Below, piece after piece: positions 17,191-25,741 of a DNA stretch of 64,000 nt. The translations under genes were made by a program, and so were the position numbers. The stretch's first letter is position 1, and every line of letters begins with the position of its first letter. The stretch comes from Lacticaseibacillus chiayiensis (GTDB lineage Bacteria > Bacillota > Bacilli > Lactobacillales > Lactobacillaceae): the NCBI RefSeq assembly GCF_004123795.1, contig NZ_MSSM01000017.1, positions 1 to 64,000 on the forward strand, given 5' to 3'. The notes below the pieces were generated by a model. It had not been told where the DNA came from, made no database searches, and saw only the letters and a list, made by a program, of their open reading frames with translations.

Positions 17191-18909
17191 TTATTCTGGC
17201 TCGGTATTAATTCTTAATTCATACCGCAGATTGGTGCGATAAAAGTGCCCTAGTAGCAAGCCAAACGTCAAACCTAAGAGTGTCAGAACCAATGGGAAAA
17301 TCCAGCCGCCAAGGAAGCCGCCAACAAAAATGATGATGACTGCCGCGATCATGCCTAAAATGATGCTGATAACGCCGATAGATCCTCCGCGGAAGTTGGC
17401 GTTGGCTGAATAGACACTTGCAAACGGAAATTGACTGCCAACCAGTGGCCAGCCCATGATCAGCGTGATGCCGTAAGTTAAAATGATGACCGCAATACCG
17501 GCCACCAACGCGTCAAGACCGCCAATGGCTGTGGTGATTGCCGTCATCAAGACTAGCGGTAGTAAGAACAGGCGGGCAAACATGGCCTTAACCACGCCGC
17601 GCAATAATAATCCGTGCGTTTTAAATGGTACATATTGGAAAATCGCCATGGCTTGAGGCTGACTCGAAAACCGGAGATTCACCAAAGCCGGTGCCAGCGC
17701 CACGATGATACCAATGCCTGCGTAAGCAATAAAGTGGCTTGCTGACTTGAAACTCATTTCCCGTAATTCATTGCCGATGAAGATTAATGGTAGAATCAGC
17801 CCATATGCCAGTTGCGGATAAACTCGTAATTTGTAGTCACGTTCACTGCCTAATACCCGCCAACCCAAGGTGAAATAAGTGCGTTCTTCGCCAGGACGCG
17901 TCATTAAAGCACTGATACCGCGGAACCACCAGCCGAGTTTGCGTGGACGGGCGTTACCTTGATTCAGTTTTTCCAAGTAAACTTCAAATACACCAGAGAA
18001 GTGAAAGAAAATAAGGGTCATGGCAACTGGAATCACGACACTTAAACCAGCTAGCAAGAGACTTAAAGCCGTTACCTGGCCGGCAAATAACATAGGCAAA
18101 CCGGCGAACCAAGCAGGGAAGGCTGGTATGAAGAGCCAGCTAAATTGGTCACTAATGGACGCGCCGAAAATTGACATGGACTGTGGCAATAAATTAGGCA
18201 ACTGGCCGCCAGCATAGATACCGATCATCAGTAAAATTTGCACCAGATTCAACATGTTCCGTAAGCGCTCACCATCGAAAAACCTCAAAATCAGCAAGTA
18301 GACGAAAAGCGCCAGCATCAGACTTAAGATGCCGCTGAATAGCAGTGCAATGAAACCGCCAATCGCAACAATCGGTCCATAATGAAAGCTACTGATAACA
18401 ATTCCGGGACCGCCCATGGCCAGCAGCGTCATCCCTAAGTAGAAACAAATATTGAGAAGTCGGGCAAAACTCAACGTTCGGTCATTGACACCACGAGCGG
18501 CAAAAACCGTGCGATCACGCGGATCAAGAATCAAACTGGAGTAACTGGTTAAAATCGCCAGAAAACTCGTCAACAGTTGGACAGTCATGAACATGGTGAA
18601 GGTGGTCACGATTGATGCGGGAATAAGCAGTAACAAACCTAAAACTGCTCCGAATACGGTATTCCATAAAAAGGTTATTCTAAGACGTGAGCGCTTACCA
18701 CGCTTATTGTTATTAAACATACTGCCTAAGCCACTCGATTCACGGGAGGCTAATAGACTCTTAGTTGCAAGGATCAATCGCAACTGATCAAATTGAATCC
18801 CGCGTTTTTCAAATGTCGGGCGAAGTCGTACTAACCATGAAAAAGCTTTCGGCAAAGGCAATGCCGCTGGGTCATTTGGTACCGGCTCTGTTTTTTTAAG
18901 CATCTTCAT
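17191..18909 (-). CDS. ABC transporter permease (ABC-2-like, large)
   Basis: The product is about 572 residues with a cytosolic N-terminal stretch of about 100 residues, then roughly a dozen membrane helices. It is translationally coupled to the ATPase gene: the ATG at 18909 lies inside the end of that gene, after AAGGTG. Only the ATPase and this permease are present, so they probably form an exporter by themselves. The sequence gives no substrate. The family is related to permeases of the EcsAB type, but I cannot place it firmly. Confidence 0.8.
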   Translation of the reverse strand: MKMLKKTEPVPNDPAALPLPKAFSWLVRLRPTFEKRGIQFDQLRLILATKSLLASRESSGLGSMFNNNKRGKRSRLRITFLWNTVFGAVLGLLLLIPASIVTTFTMFMTVQLLTSFLAILTSYSSLILDPRDRTVFAARGVNDRTLSFARLLNICFYLGMTLLAMGGPGIVISSFHYGPIVAIGGFIALLFSGILSLMLALFVYLLILRFFDGERLRNMLNLVQILLMIGIYAGGQLPNLLPQSMSIFGASISDQFSWLFIPAFPAWFAGLPMLFAGQVTALSLLLAGLSVVIPVAMTLIFFHFSGVFEVYLEKLNQGNARPRKLGWWFRGISALMTRPGEERTYFTLGWRVLGSERDYKLRVYPQLAYGLILPLIFIGNELREMSFKSASHFIAYAGIGIIVALAPALVNLRFSSQPQAMAIFQYVPFKTHGLLLRGVVKAMFARLFLLPLVLMTAITTAIGGLDALVAGIAVIILTYGITLIMGWPLVGSQFPFASVYSANANFRGGSIGVISIILGMIAAVIIIFVGGFLGGWIFPLVLTLLGLTFGLLLGHFYRTNLRYELRINTEPE

Positions 18910-19690
18910 GGGATTCACCTTCAGTCACGATATCGACGAAGCTCTGCGCTTTTTGACCGTGTTCCGCAAAACCGGTCAGATCATTGAAGAGTTGTTGTAA
19001 ATTGGTATCGGCTTCCTTGGCAATGGCTTTGAACGGTCCATCCGCCACCACTGTCCCGGCATTCAAAACAATAATCCGGTCTGAAAGCTTCTGGACAACA
19101 TCAAGAATATGGCTGGAATAGAAAATCGTTTTGCCTTGATCACGCAAGTCCTGCAACACTTCTTCAATAACTAACACGGTGTTCGCATCAAGCCCGTTCA
19201 ATGGTTGATCCCAGAATAAAATGTCCGGATTGTGCAGCAAACTGGCAATAATCAAAATCAGTTGCCGCATCCCTTTTGAATAGGACGAAATACGGCGGTC
19301 AAAAGCATCGCGCAAGTTGACAAGCTCGGCCAGTGCCAAGGCTTTTTGCTCGGCATCGGCAGCGCTCAAGCCATAAAGCTGGCCAATGAGACTCAAATAT
19401 TCGCGCGCCGTTAACGCATCAAAAACATCGGCGCTTTCCGGCACATAGCCGATCCGCCGTTTATAGCTAGGATCTTTTGGGCTAATTGGCTGACCAAACA
19501 GTTCGAGTGTGCCGTCATCTGGCTCAAGCAAGCCGAGCATCATTTTAACGGTGGTACTTTTGCCAGCGCCGTTGGGACCGATGTAACCCACGATGTTGCC
19601 GGGAGCAATCGTGAAGTTAAGGTCTTTTAGAACCTTTTTGGATCCGAAACTTTTTTGAATGTGACTGAGGGTCACGATGGAATCTGTCAT
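18896..19690 (-). CDS. ABC transporter ATP-binding protein
   Basis: This 264-residue ATPase has Walker A GPNGAGKST, a signature SSYSKGMRQ (the YSKGM form usual in ABC-2 exporters), Walker B LFWDQPLNGLD and H-loop SSHI. The residue after the Walker B Asp is Gln rather than Glu, which could slow hydrolysis. It is encoded directly before its membrane partner and overlaps it by 14 bases. It should power export by that partner. Confidence 0.92.
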   Translation of the reverse strand: MTDSIVTLSHIQKSFGSKKVLKDLNFTIAPGNIVGYIGPNGAGKSTTVKMMLGLLEPDDGTLELFGQPISPKDPSYKRRIGYVPESADVFDALTAREYLSLIGQLYGLSAADAEQKALALAELVNLRDAFDRRISSYSKGMRQLILIIASLLHNPDILFWDQPLNGLDANTVLVIEEVLQDLRDQGKTIFYSSHILDVVQKLSDRIIVLNAGTVVADGPFKAIAKEADTNLQQLFNDLTGFAEHGQKAQSFVDIVTEGESHEDA

Positions 19691-19834
19691 AAAAATGGCC
19701 TCCTGACCGAGTTAGCTGACATGTAGCCTCGTGCGCGAATAGCAAGATGTACATGCTTCTTTTCGCCGATTATGACAGAAATGATTATTGTTGTATAGGA
19801 AAGTGCTTGTTGAATAACGCCACAAAGATGCCAC

Positions 19835-19864
19835 GAAAAAACACCAAGCGTTGTGCTTGGTGTA
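19835..19864 (-). terminator. Terminator of the ECF S-component gene
   Basis: ACACCAAGC pairs with GCTTGGTGT, followed by TTTTTT on the minus strand. Confidence 0.85.
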
Positions 19865-19909
19865 AGGTTGATTTGCGATTCGCTAGTCAAGGCTAATTTA
19901 CAAAACAAT

Positions 19910-20458
19910 TTAGGCAGTGAACCGTCTGAAGAGAGGTCGAAGCATAAAGTACAAAATTGGTACGATAAAAGCAGTGGCAACTGAGTTAATGACTGTTGCT
20001 GGCAAACTTAAAAAGGAACCGACAACTGCAGCTTTAAAGACGGTGCCAACCATTAACGCCTCAACAATGCCTGTGAGAAAGGAGGTGACGATTTTTGTTA
20101 ACCCGGCAATAATTCCAATGATAATGATATTGCGAGGTTCGTCGTTATGCTTGAAGGCCTTGAATAGTGTGCTAACAACGATTGCCATCACAATCGCTTC
20201 CAAGACTGTTAGCCAAGAGGTGGCAGCGTAGCCGTTCAGCAAGTCGAAACCACCCAAGCCGATCGCTGCGGCTAAACCGCCTAGCCGACCGCCTAAAAAG
20301 AGAATGGCCAGCACCATTAAAGGATTGCCAAAGTGGATGAACGGTCGCCCGACCATGGCGGGAATTGGAATCCGCAACAGTGAAATGCCAATGTAGATGA
20401 TCGCCGCGAACAAGCCAGTAAAGATGATGTTTTTTAAGGTGTTGTGAGAAGTTGTCAT
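19910..20458 (-). CDS. ECF transporter S component, probable vitamin B6 uptake
   Basis: The 182-residue protein has five to six helices and the ECF S-component layout, including IPAMVGRPFIHFGNPLMVLA and a Gly-rich GGRLGGLAAAIGLGG. Such proteins bind a vitamin and work with a shared EcfAA'T energising module, which is not encoded here. The next gene upstream on the same strand is a pyridoxal-kinase-like gene, which suggests a B6 vitamer as substrate (PdxU-type, inferred). Family-1 repeats lie between the two genes. The partner kinase is frameshifted. Confidence 0.82.
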   Translation of the reverse strand: MTTSHNTLKNIIFTGLFAAIIYIGISLLRIPIPAMVGRPFIHFGNPLMVLAILFLGGRLGGLAAAIGLGGFDLLNGYAATSWLTVLEAIVMAIVVSTLFKAFKHNDEPRNIIIIGIIAGLTKIVTSFLTGIVEALMVGTVFKAAVVGSFLSLPATVINSVATAFIVPILYFMLRPLFRRFTA

Positions 20459-20480
20459 GATCTATAAATCCTCCAAAGAT

Positions 20481-20599
20481 GAGCGCGAGCCCGCGCGGTT
20501 AGAAGCCGGAGTGTAAGTGGGCTTGGACGAGATGGCCCGGGCTTAGGCCATTGCGACCAAGGTCCTTACACGCAGGCATCTGCGCGGGGAAACGCGTTA
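20481..20599 (-). repeat. Palindromic repeat family 1, full copy
   Basis: A 119-bp near-palindrome from GAGCGCGAGC to CGCGTTA. The outer arms are CCCGCGC and GCGCGGG; the inner arms are GTGTAAG and CTTACAC. Confidence 0.85.
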
Positions 20600-20603
20600 A
20601 GAT

Positions 20604-20647
20604 GAGCGTGAGCCCGCGTGGTTAGAAGCTGGCAGCCCGCTAGCGTA
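20604..20647 (-). repeat. Truncated tandem copy of repeat family 1
   Basis: It begins GAGCGTGAGCCCGCGTGG just after the full copy but loses the core after about 30 bp. Confidence 0.7.
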
Positions 20648-20657
20648 TTTGTATAAT

Positions 20658-21481
20658 CTAAGGCAGTTGCTTACCCAACGCCGGGATGACCCCAGCGAGA
20701 TTTAACCCGTATTTTGGGTCGGCATCAGCAGTCAACGTGGCTTTGATCGCCAAGCGTGCGGCCACCATAGCAGTTGCTGCTGCTTGCCGCAAACGTTGGC
20801 CTTTCAGCAGACCGGTTGCCAAGCCGCCGCGAAAAGATCACCGGTACCAAAATAATGACCGGGTTCTTTTGGCTGTGCCAGCGCAAGCGTCGCGCCAGAG
20901 GCATCAACCCCGACAACGGCAATCTGCTTGTGAAAAGGGACGCCGGTAATCAAGACGGCATTATGAAATTGGGCATGCAGCCGTTTTGCCAACGCCATCA
21001 CGGCTGACGGCTCCGTTAAGGCCACCAGTGGTTCGTCTAAGAGCAGTTGCGCTTCGGTGACATTCGGCGTCAAGACGGTGGCGCGGTAGGCTAATTGTTG
21101 CAACACTTCAACGTACGCGGCATCAAACCCTTTATAAAGTTTGCCGTCATCTGCCATAACCGGGTCAATCAACACAAGCGGCGCCGAAAATTTTGGCAGC
21201 CAACGTTGCCATTGAAGCGCGGCATTTTGGCCAAGATAACCGAGATAAATCCCATCAGGCTGCAGTTGCAATTGTTGCCAATGGGTTAGAATGCCTGGCA
21301 TCTCGGAACTTAGGTCAAGATAAGTATTCGCGCCCAGTCCGCCTGTGTGGCTTGACAATAACGCAGTCGGCAGCACATATGGCGTCAACCCCAAACCAGC
21401 CGCTAATGGTAGCGCCACGCCCATGGAAACTTGGCCGACACCGCATAAATCCTGACTAATGATCAGACTTTTCGTGTTCAA
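20658..21481 (-). pseudogene. Pyridoxal/pyridoxamine kinase, frameshifted near the C-terminus
   Basis: The first 225 codons read as a ribokinase-fold B6 kinase: ISQDLCGVGQVSM at the N-terminus, VLIDPVMADDG, LTPNVTEAQLLL and the anion-hole GTGDLFAAA with its catalytic Asp. The frame then stops early at WQPVC. Adding one base in GCTTGG (about 20820-20823) restores LATGLLKGQRLRQAAATAM and continues to a TAG at 20658, giving the usual length. The start is TTG 21481 with AAAGGA in front. Loss of the last 50 or so residues should harm ATP binding. A sequencing error is the alternative. Confidence 0.85.
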
Positions 21482-21592
21482 AGTATGAATCCTTTCTAAA
21501 AGTATAGGTGCTTAACAAAGAGCATGCGCAATTTTTAACGAACTGTCAATGAGCTTTTTTATATATTGGCACAAACTGCCTTCTGTGCAAAC

Positions 21593-21624
21593 TAAAATGG
21601 TCTTAGCACCGCGCCGGGACCATT
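21593..21624 (-). terminator. Terminator of the metE-metF operon
   Basis: AATGGTC pairs with GACCATT around a GC-rich loop, followed by TTAG on the minus strand. Confidence 0.6.
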
Positions 21625-21647
21625 CATATTGAAGGCATCAAACTCAA

Positions 21648-22520
21648 CTAAGCATTCCGAATCGTTTTTGTCGCTGTGGCGATGCGTTTGACGACGGTGG
21701 GATTGTCCATGGTGTAAATGTGGATGCCATCGACACCGTGCACCAATAGATCAATAATTTGATCAATGGCATACGCAATCCCGGCATCGCGCATGGCTTC
21801 TTTGTTGTCAGAAAAATGTTGCATCATGGCGACAAATTTTGGCGGCAGATTGACGCCCGCCATGGTGGCCATGCGTTCGATTTGATGCTCGTTGATCACT
21901 GGCATGATCCCAGCTTCAATGGGCACGTGAATCCCTGCAAGCTCGGTCCGTTCCCGGAAGCGGTAGAAAACCTGATTGTCAAAGAAAAGTTGGCTAATCA
22001 GTTGGCTGGCTCCGGCATCGACTTTTTCCTTTAGATGCTGGATATCACTAACCACATCCGGTGATTCGGGATGTTTTTCCGGGTAACAAGCCGCTACGAC
22101 ATTGAAATCGCCGCGCTGGTGAATATGCTCGATCAGGTCGCAGGCGTAAGGAAAATCATTGCTGACGCGGCCGCTTTTGGGAATGTCACCGCGTAACGCC
22201 AAAATATTGTCAATACCGGTCTCTTGAAAACCGCGTAACTCTGCGTCAACTTGTGCGCGGGTGAGCTGCGCAGCGGGCAAGTGTGCCACTGGTTCTAGAT
22301 CAAATTCGTCTTTGATCAGCTTAGCGACCTCCAGCGTGCCCATATGCGGCTTATTGCCATTTGCGCCGAATGTAACGGAAACAAAATCGGGATCGGCTTC
22401 TTTGACCGCATCAAGGGTGTTGAGAATCGGTGTCAGCGCAACATTGCTGGCGTTTTTACGCGGGGGAAAGACTTCAAATGAAATGACTTGATGATCTTTA
22501 AAGCACTGGTTGATTTTCAT
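21648..22520 (-). CDS. metF: 5,10-methylenetetrahydrofolate reductase
   Basis: This 290-residue flavoprotein is full length for MetF. SFEVFPPR, FVSVTFGANGN and LALRGD are family hallmarks. It reduces methylene-THF to methyl-THF, the methyl donor for MetE. Its start lies inside the last codons of metE (23-base overlap), so the pair is translationally coupled and shares the upstream methionine T-box. Confidence 0.96.
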   Translation of the reverse strand: MKINQCFKDHQVISFEVFPPRKNASNVALTPILNTLDAVKEADPDFVSVTFGANGNKPHMGTLEVAKLIKDEFDLEPVAHLPAAQLTRAQVDAELRGFQETGIDNILALRGDIPKSGRVSNDFPYACDLIEHIHQRGDFNVVAACYPEKHPESPDVVSDIQHLKEKVDAGASQLISQLFFDNQVFYRFRERTELAGIHVPIEAGIMPVINEHQIERMATMAGVNLPPKFVAMMQHFSDNKEAMRDAGIAYAIDQIIDLLVHGVDGIHIYTMDNPTVVKRIATATKTIRNA

Positions 22521-24783
22521 GAGTGAGTTCCTTACGTACTTGTTTGGCTGCTGCTACCATGTTAATCAGACTGGCTTTGGTTTCCGGTACGTCACGGGTT
22601 TTAAGACCGCAGTCAGGGTTGATCCAAACATGATCAGCCGGCAGTCGTTTCAAAATTTCGTGGATGATGTGGACAATTTCGTCTTTCGAAGGGATACGCG
22701 GCGAGTGGATATCGTAAACACCGGGGCCAACATGAGTCTGGAAATGGGTGGCTTTGAGAATGTCTAAGAGGCTGAAATCAGACCGTGCAGCTTCAAATGA
22801 AATCACATCGGCATCGAGATTATCGATGGCCTTAATGATGTCGCCAAACTGCGAATAACACATATGCGTGTGAATCTGGGTCTCCGGTTTCACTTTGCTG
22901 GCGACGAGGCGGAAAGCTGGCACTGCCCAGTCCAAATACTTGGGATACCAATCTTTTTTACGCAGCGGCAGATTTTCCCGTAAGGCCGGTTCATCGATTT
23001 GAATAATTTTGATGCCGTGTTTTTCAAGATCCAACACTTCATCTTCCAAGGCCAACGCAATCTGTTCCACGCTGGTTTTTTGGCTCAAATCTTCACGTGG
23101 GAAGGACCAGTTGTAAATGGTAACCGGTCCAGTGAGCATGCCTTTGACGAGGTGGTCAGTTTGACTTTGGGCAAAAACCGTTTCCGCAACTGTAATCGGC
23201 TTGGTGCGCACCACATCGCCCCAAATAATCGGGGGTTTCACACCGCGGGTTCCGTAGCTTTGTACCCAGCCGTTGTCGGTGAAGCGGAAACCGCCGAAGT
23301 TTTCACCAAAATATTCAACCATGTCGTTACGTTCAAACTCGCCGTGAACCAGCACGTCCAGGCCGATTTTTTCCTGGAATCTGATCCAGTCGACTTCTTC
23401 TTGATGATTGAATGCCGTATATTCGGCTTCTGTGATCTCATGGCGGCGGAATTTAGCCCGATTGCGCCGGACTTCAGCGGTTTGCGGGAAGGAACCGATT
23501 GTGGTCGTCGGTAGTAGCGGCAGGTTGAATTCCTTAGCCTGAATGGCAAGCCGGGTTTGGCGATCAGGCGTCCGCTTATAGTCTTCCGGAGTTAAGGCGG
23601 CAATTTTGGCGTTTAAGGCTTTATTTTCCTCGTAACGCGGTTTGCTGAACAAGGCGACGTTGGCCTGGTAGGCTTCGTGATCGGCATCGCTGTGGAAAAT
23701 AGCGTCCAGTTCGTGCAATTCGTTTAGCTTTTCTTCAGCAAAAGCCAGATATTGCTTTTCTTCCGGCTTGAGATGTGTTTCATTGCGTAGGGTATAAGGA
23801 ACGTGCAGCAGCGATGTGGAGGTACTCAACACAAGCTTGTCCGTGATGGCGGCCAGCTGCTTAATCGTCGCCAAAGCATCGGCATAGTGGGTGCGCCAGA
23901 TATTCTTGCCGTTGACAATACCGGCAAACAAGGTGGCATGCGCCGGGAAGCCGTGCTTCTTCAGCAGATCGAGGTTCGCATACCCTTCCACAAAGTCCAG
24001 ACCGAAGCCATCAAAAGGCAGTTTGGAAATCCGTCCAAACGAGTCGGTTAAGTCGCCGAAATAAGTCTGAACCAGAATTTTGGCGGCGTTCTTTTGCGCC
24101 AGAATAGGCGTATAAAGCCGTTCAAACAGCGCTAAGTCCGCATCGGTTTGGTCATAAACCAGCGCTGGTTCATCAAGTTGTATCCACTCAGCACCGGCTG
24201 CATGTAGCCGCTGAATGATCGTGCGATAAGCGGCGATTAAGTCGCCCACAAAATCATCCGGAGCGACATCAATGAAGCGTGACAGTTTGAGCAGGGTGTA
24301 AGGACCGATTAAAGTCGGGCGCGCCGCGATGCCTAGGTCTTTGGCCTCTTGATACTGTTCGAAAAGTTGCCAGTCTGTGACTTGGATGTGCGTGTCGTGA
24401 TCAAATTCGGGCACCAGATAGTGGTAGTTGGTATTGAACCATTTCTTCATAGCGAGTGCCTTGACATCACCGGCATCGCCTTGATAGCCGCGCGCTTGGG
24501 CAAAGTAGGTATCGAGTGGCGACAGATTCAAGTCCAAGTACCGCTTTGGCACAATATTCAAAAGGTTGGCGACATCCAGGGTGTTGTCGAAGAAAGAAAA
24601 ATCACCAGTGGGAATTTGATCAATGCCCGCCGCTTGAATCGTTTCCCAATGCTGCTGCCGCAATGCTTGGGCTTTTTCCTGCAGTTCCTGTGCCGTAATC
24701 TGGTGCTTGAAATATTTCTGGGTGGCAAACTTCAATTCGCGATGTTCACCAATTCGCGGGTAGCCGATGATGGTTGTTGTCAT
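22498..24783 (-). CDS. metE: Cobalamin-independent methionine synthase
   Basis: The 761-residue protein is full length: an N-terminal barrel (TTTIIGYPRIGEHRELK) and a C-terminal catalytic barrel. Zinc-binding residues are visible in HTHMCYSQ (His and Cys) and in NPDCGLKTR (Cys). It transfers methyl from methyl-THF polyglutamate to homocysteine in the cytosol. AGGAGG lies before the ATG. Two tandem family-1 repeats and a T-box with an ATG specifier occupy the leader. Confidence 0.97.
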   Translation of the reverse strand: MTTTIIGYPRIGEHRELKFATQKYFKHQITAQELQEKAQALRQQHWETIQAAGIDQIPTGDFSFFDNTLDVANLLNIVPKRYLDLNLSPLDTYFAQARGYQGDAGDVKALAMKKWFNTNYHYLVPEFDHDTHIQVTDWQLFEQYQEAKDLGIAARPTLIGPYTLLKLSRFIDVAPDDFVGDLIAAYRTIIQRLHAAGAEWIQLDEPALVYDQTDADLALFERLYTPILAQKNAAKILVQTYFGDLTDSFGRISKLPFDGFGLDFVEGYANLDLLKKHGFPAHATLFAGIVNGKNIWRTHYADALATIKQLAAITDKLVLSTSTSLLHVPYTLRNETHLKPEEKQYLAFAEEKLNELHELDAIFHSDADHEAYQANVALFSKPRYEENKALNAKIAALTPEDYKRTPDRQTRLAIQAKEFNLPLLPTTTIGSFPQTAEVRRNRAKFRRHEITEAEYTAFNHQEEVDWIRFQEKIGLDVLVHGEFERNDMVEYFGENFGGFRFTDNGWVQSYGTRGVKPPIIWGDVVRTKPITVAETVFAQSQTDHLVKGMLTGPVTIYNWSFPREDLSQKTSVEQIALALEDEVLDLEKHGIKIIQIDEPALRENLPLRKKDWYPKYLDWAVPAFRLVASKVKPETQIHTHMCYSQFGDIIKAIDNLDADVISFEAARSDFSLLDILKATHFQTHVGPGVYDIHSPRIPSKDEIVHIIHEILKRLPADHVWINPDCGLKTRDVPETKASLINMVAAAKQVRKELTHENQPVL

Positions 24784-24807
24784 AAGAAAAACCTCCTATT
24801 TTGAAGT

Positions 24808-24926
24808 GAGCGTGAACTGGCGCGCTTAGGAGCCGGAGTATAAGCGGCCTTGGGCGTGATGGCCCGAACTTAGGCCATTGCGACCAAGGTCCTTATACGC
24901 AGGCTCCTGCGCCAGTGAACGCGTTA
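24808..24926 (-). repeat. Palindromic repeat family 1, tandem copy A
   Basis: 119 bp with outer arms CTGGCGC/GCGCCAG and inner arms GTATAAG/CTTATAC. It differs from copy B by one base. Confidence 0.9.
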
Positions 24927-24932
24927 TGAAGT

Positions 24933-25051
24933 GAGCGTGAACTGGCGCGCTTAGGAGCCAGAGTATAAGCGGCCTTGGGCGTGATGGCCCGAACTTAGGC
25001 CATTGCGACCAAGGTCCTTATACGCAGGCTCCTGCGCCAGTGAACGCGTTA
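24933..25051 (-). repeat. Palindromic repeat family 1, tandem copy B
   Basis: Second 119-bp unit, separated from copy A by six bases. Both lie within the metE transcript, between the T-box terminator and the start codon. Confidence 0.9.
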
Positions 25052-25170
25052 AAGAGAACGCATGATGAAGTGTGACATCAGTCAGTCCAATGATGGATTG
25101 AAGAACACTTGCTGATGATTGAAATGAACTTTTGAAAGACGTGGCTTGTGTTAGCACGCAAGATCGAAAA

Positions 25171-25459
25171 ATAAAAAAGCCGTCCTTGACCCAGACTAAA
25201 AATGTCTAGGCCAAGGACGGCTTACCGTGGTACCACCTTGGTTTGAAAGTCGCTCACACGACTTTCCTCAATCAGTCCGACAACCAATACTGTGAGACTT
25301 AACGCAATAATGGGCGTCCCCATGTGTGTTTTGTTTACGCTCAACACACCTGCATCACCAAGACCATATTCGTTGTCATTTCCAGATGTCCTTGCACCAA
25401 AATGGACACTCTCTAGACAGGAAACCAACAACTACTCATCTTTCCGCATTTCAATGTTG
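25171..25459 (-). promoter_or_regulatory. T-box leader of metE-metF, methionine-responsive
   Basis: The antiterminator bulge reads AAGGTGGTACCACGG (25239-25225), which carries A where TGGNACCGCG has G. The terminator pairs GCCGTCCTTG with CAAGGACGGC and ends in TTTTTT. In Stem I, GAAT-ATG-G (ATG at 25367-25365) is the probable specifier. The target genes make methionine, which supports the assignment. Confidence 0.92.
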
Positions 25460-25464
25460 CGACT

Positions 25465-25493
25465 AGCATACTGACAATTATGGCAGCTGTCAA
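25465..25493 (-). promoter_or_regulatory. Promoter of the metE-metF transcript
   Basis: TTGACA (25493-25488), 17 bases, TATGCT (25470-25465) on the minus strand. Confidence 0.85.
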
Positions 25494-25741
25494 GATATTT
25501 ATTAAATTAGAGTGAAGCCTCCCACAACTGTTAAATAATGGTTTGTTACGAAAACGACTGTTTCATTCTCATTATTTCGTAAATAATGGCGTAGTTTTGT
25601 TAAGATGACAATACCTGTGTCATGTTTACCCTTGTGATTGTCCAGCCGCAACATGAACAAGAAAAACCCAAGAGCGTTAACGCTGACTTGTTTCAACTTT
25701 TAGGGTAAGCTATTAGCACAAGTCATCGGAGGAAGAATGCT

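Noticed and set aside
24808-25051. Tandem repeats that might suggest a CRISPR array
   Set aside because: The units are about 119 bp with 4-6 bp spacers and no cas genes are near.
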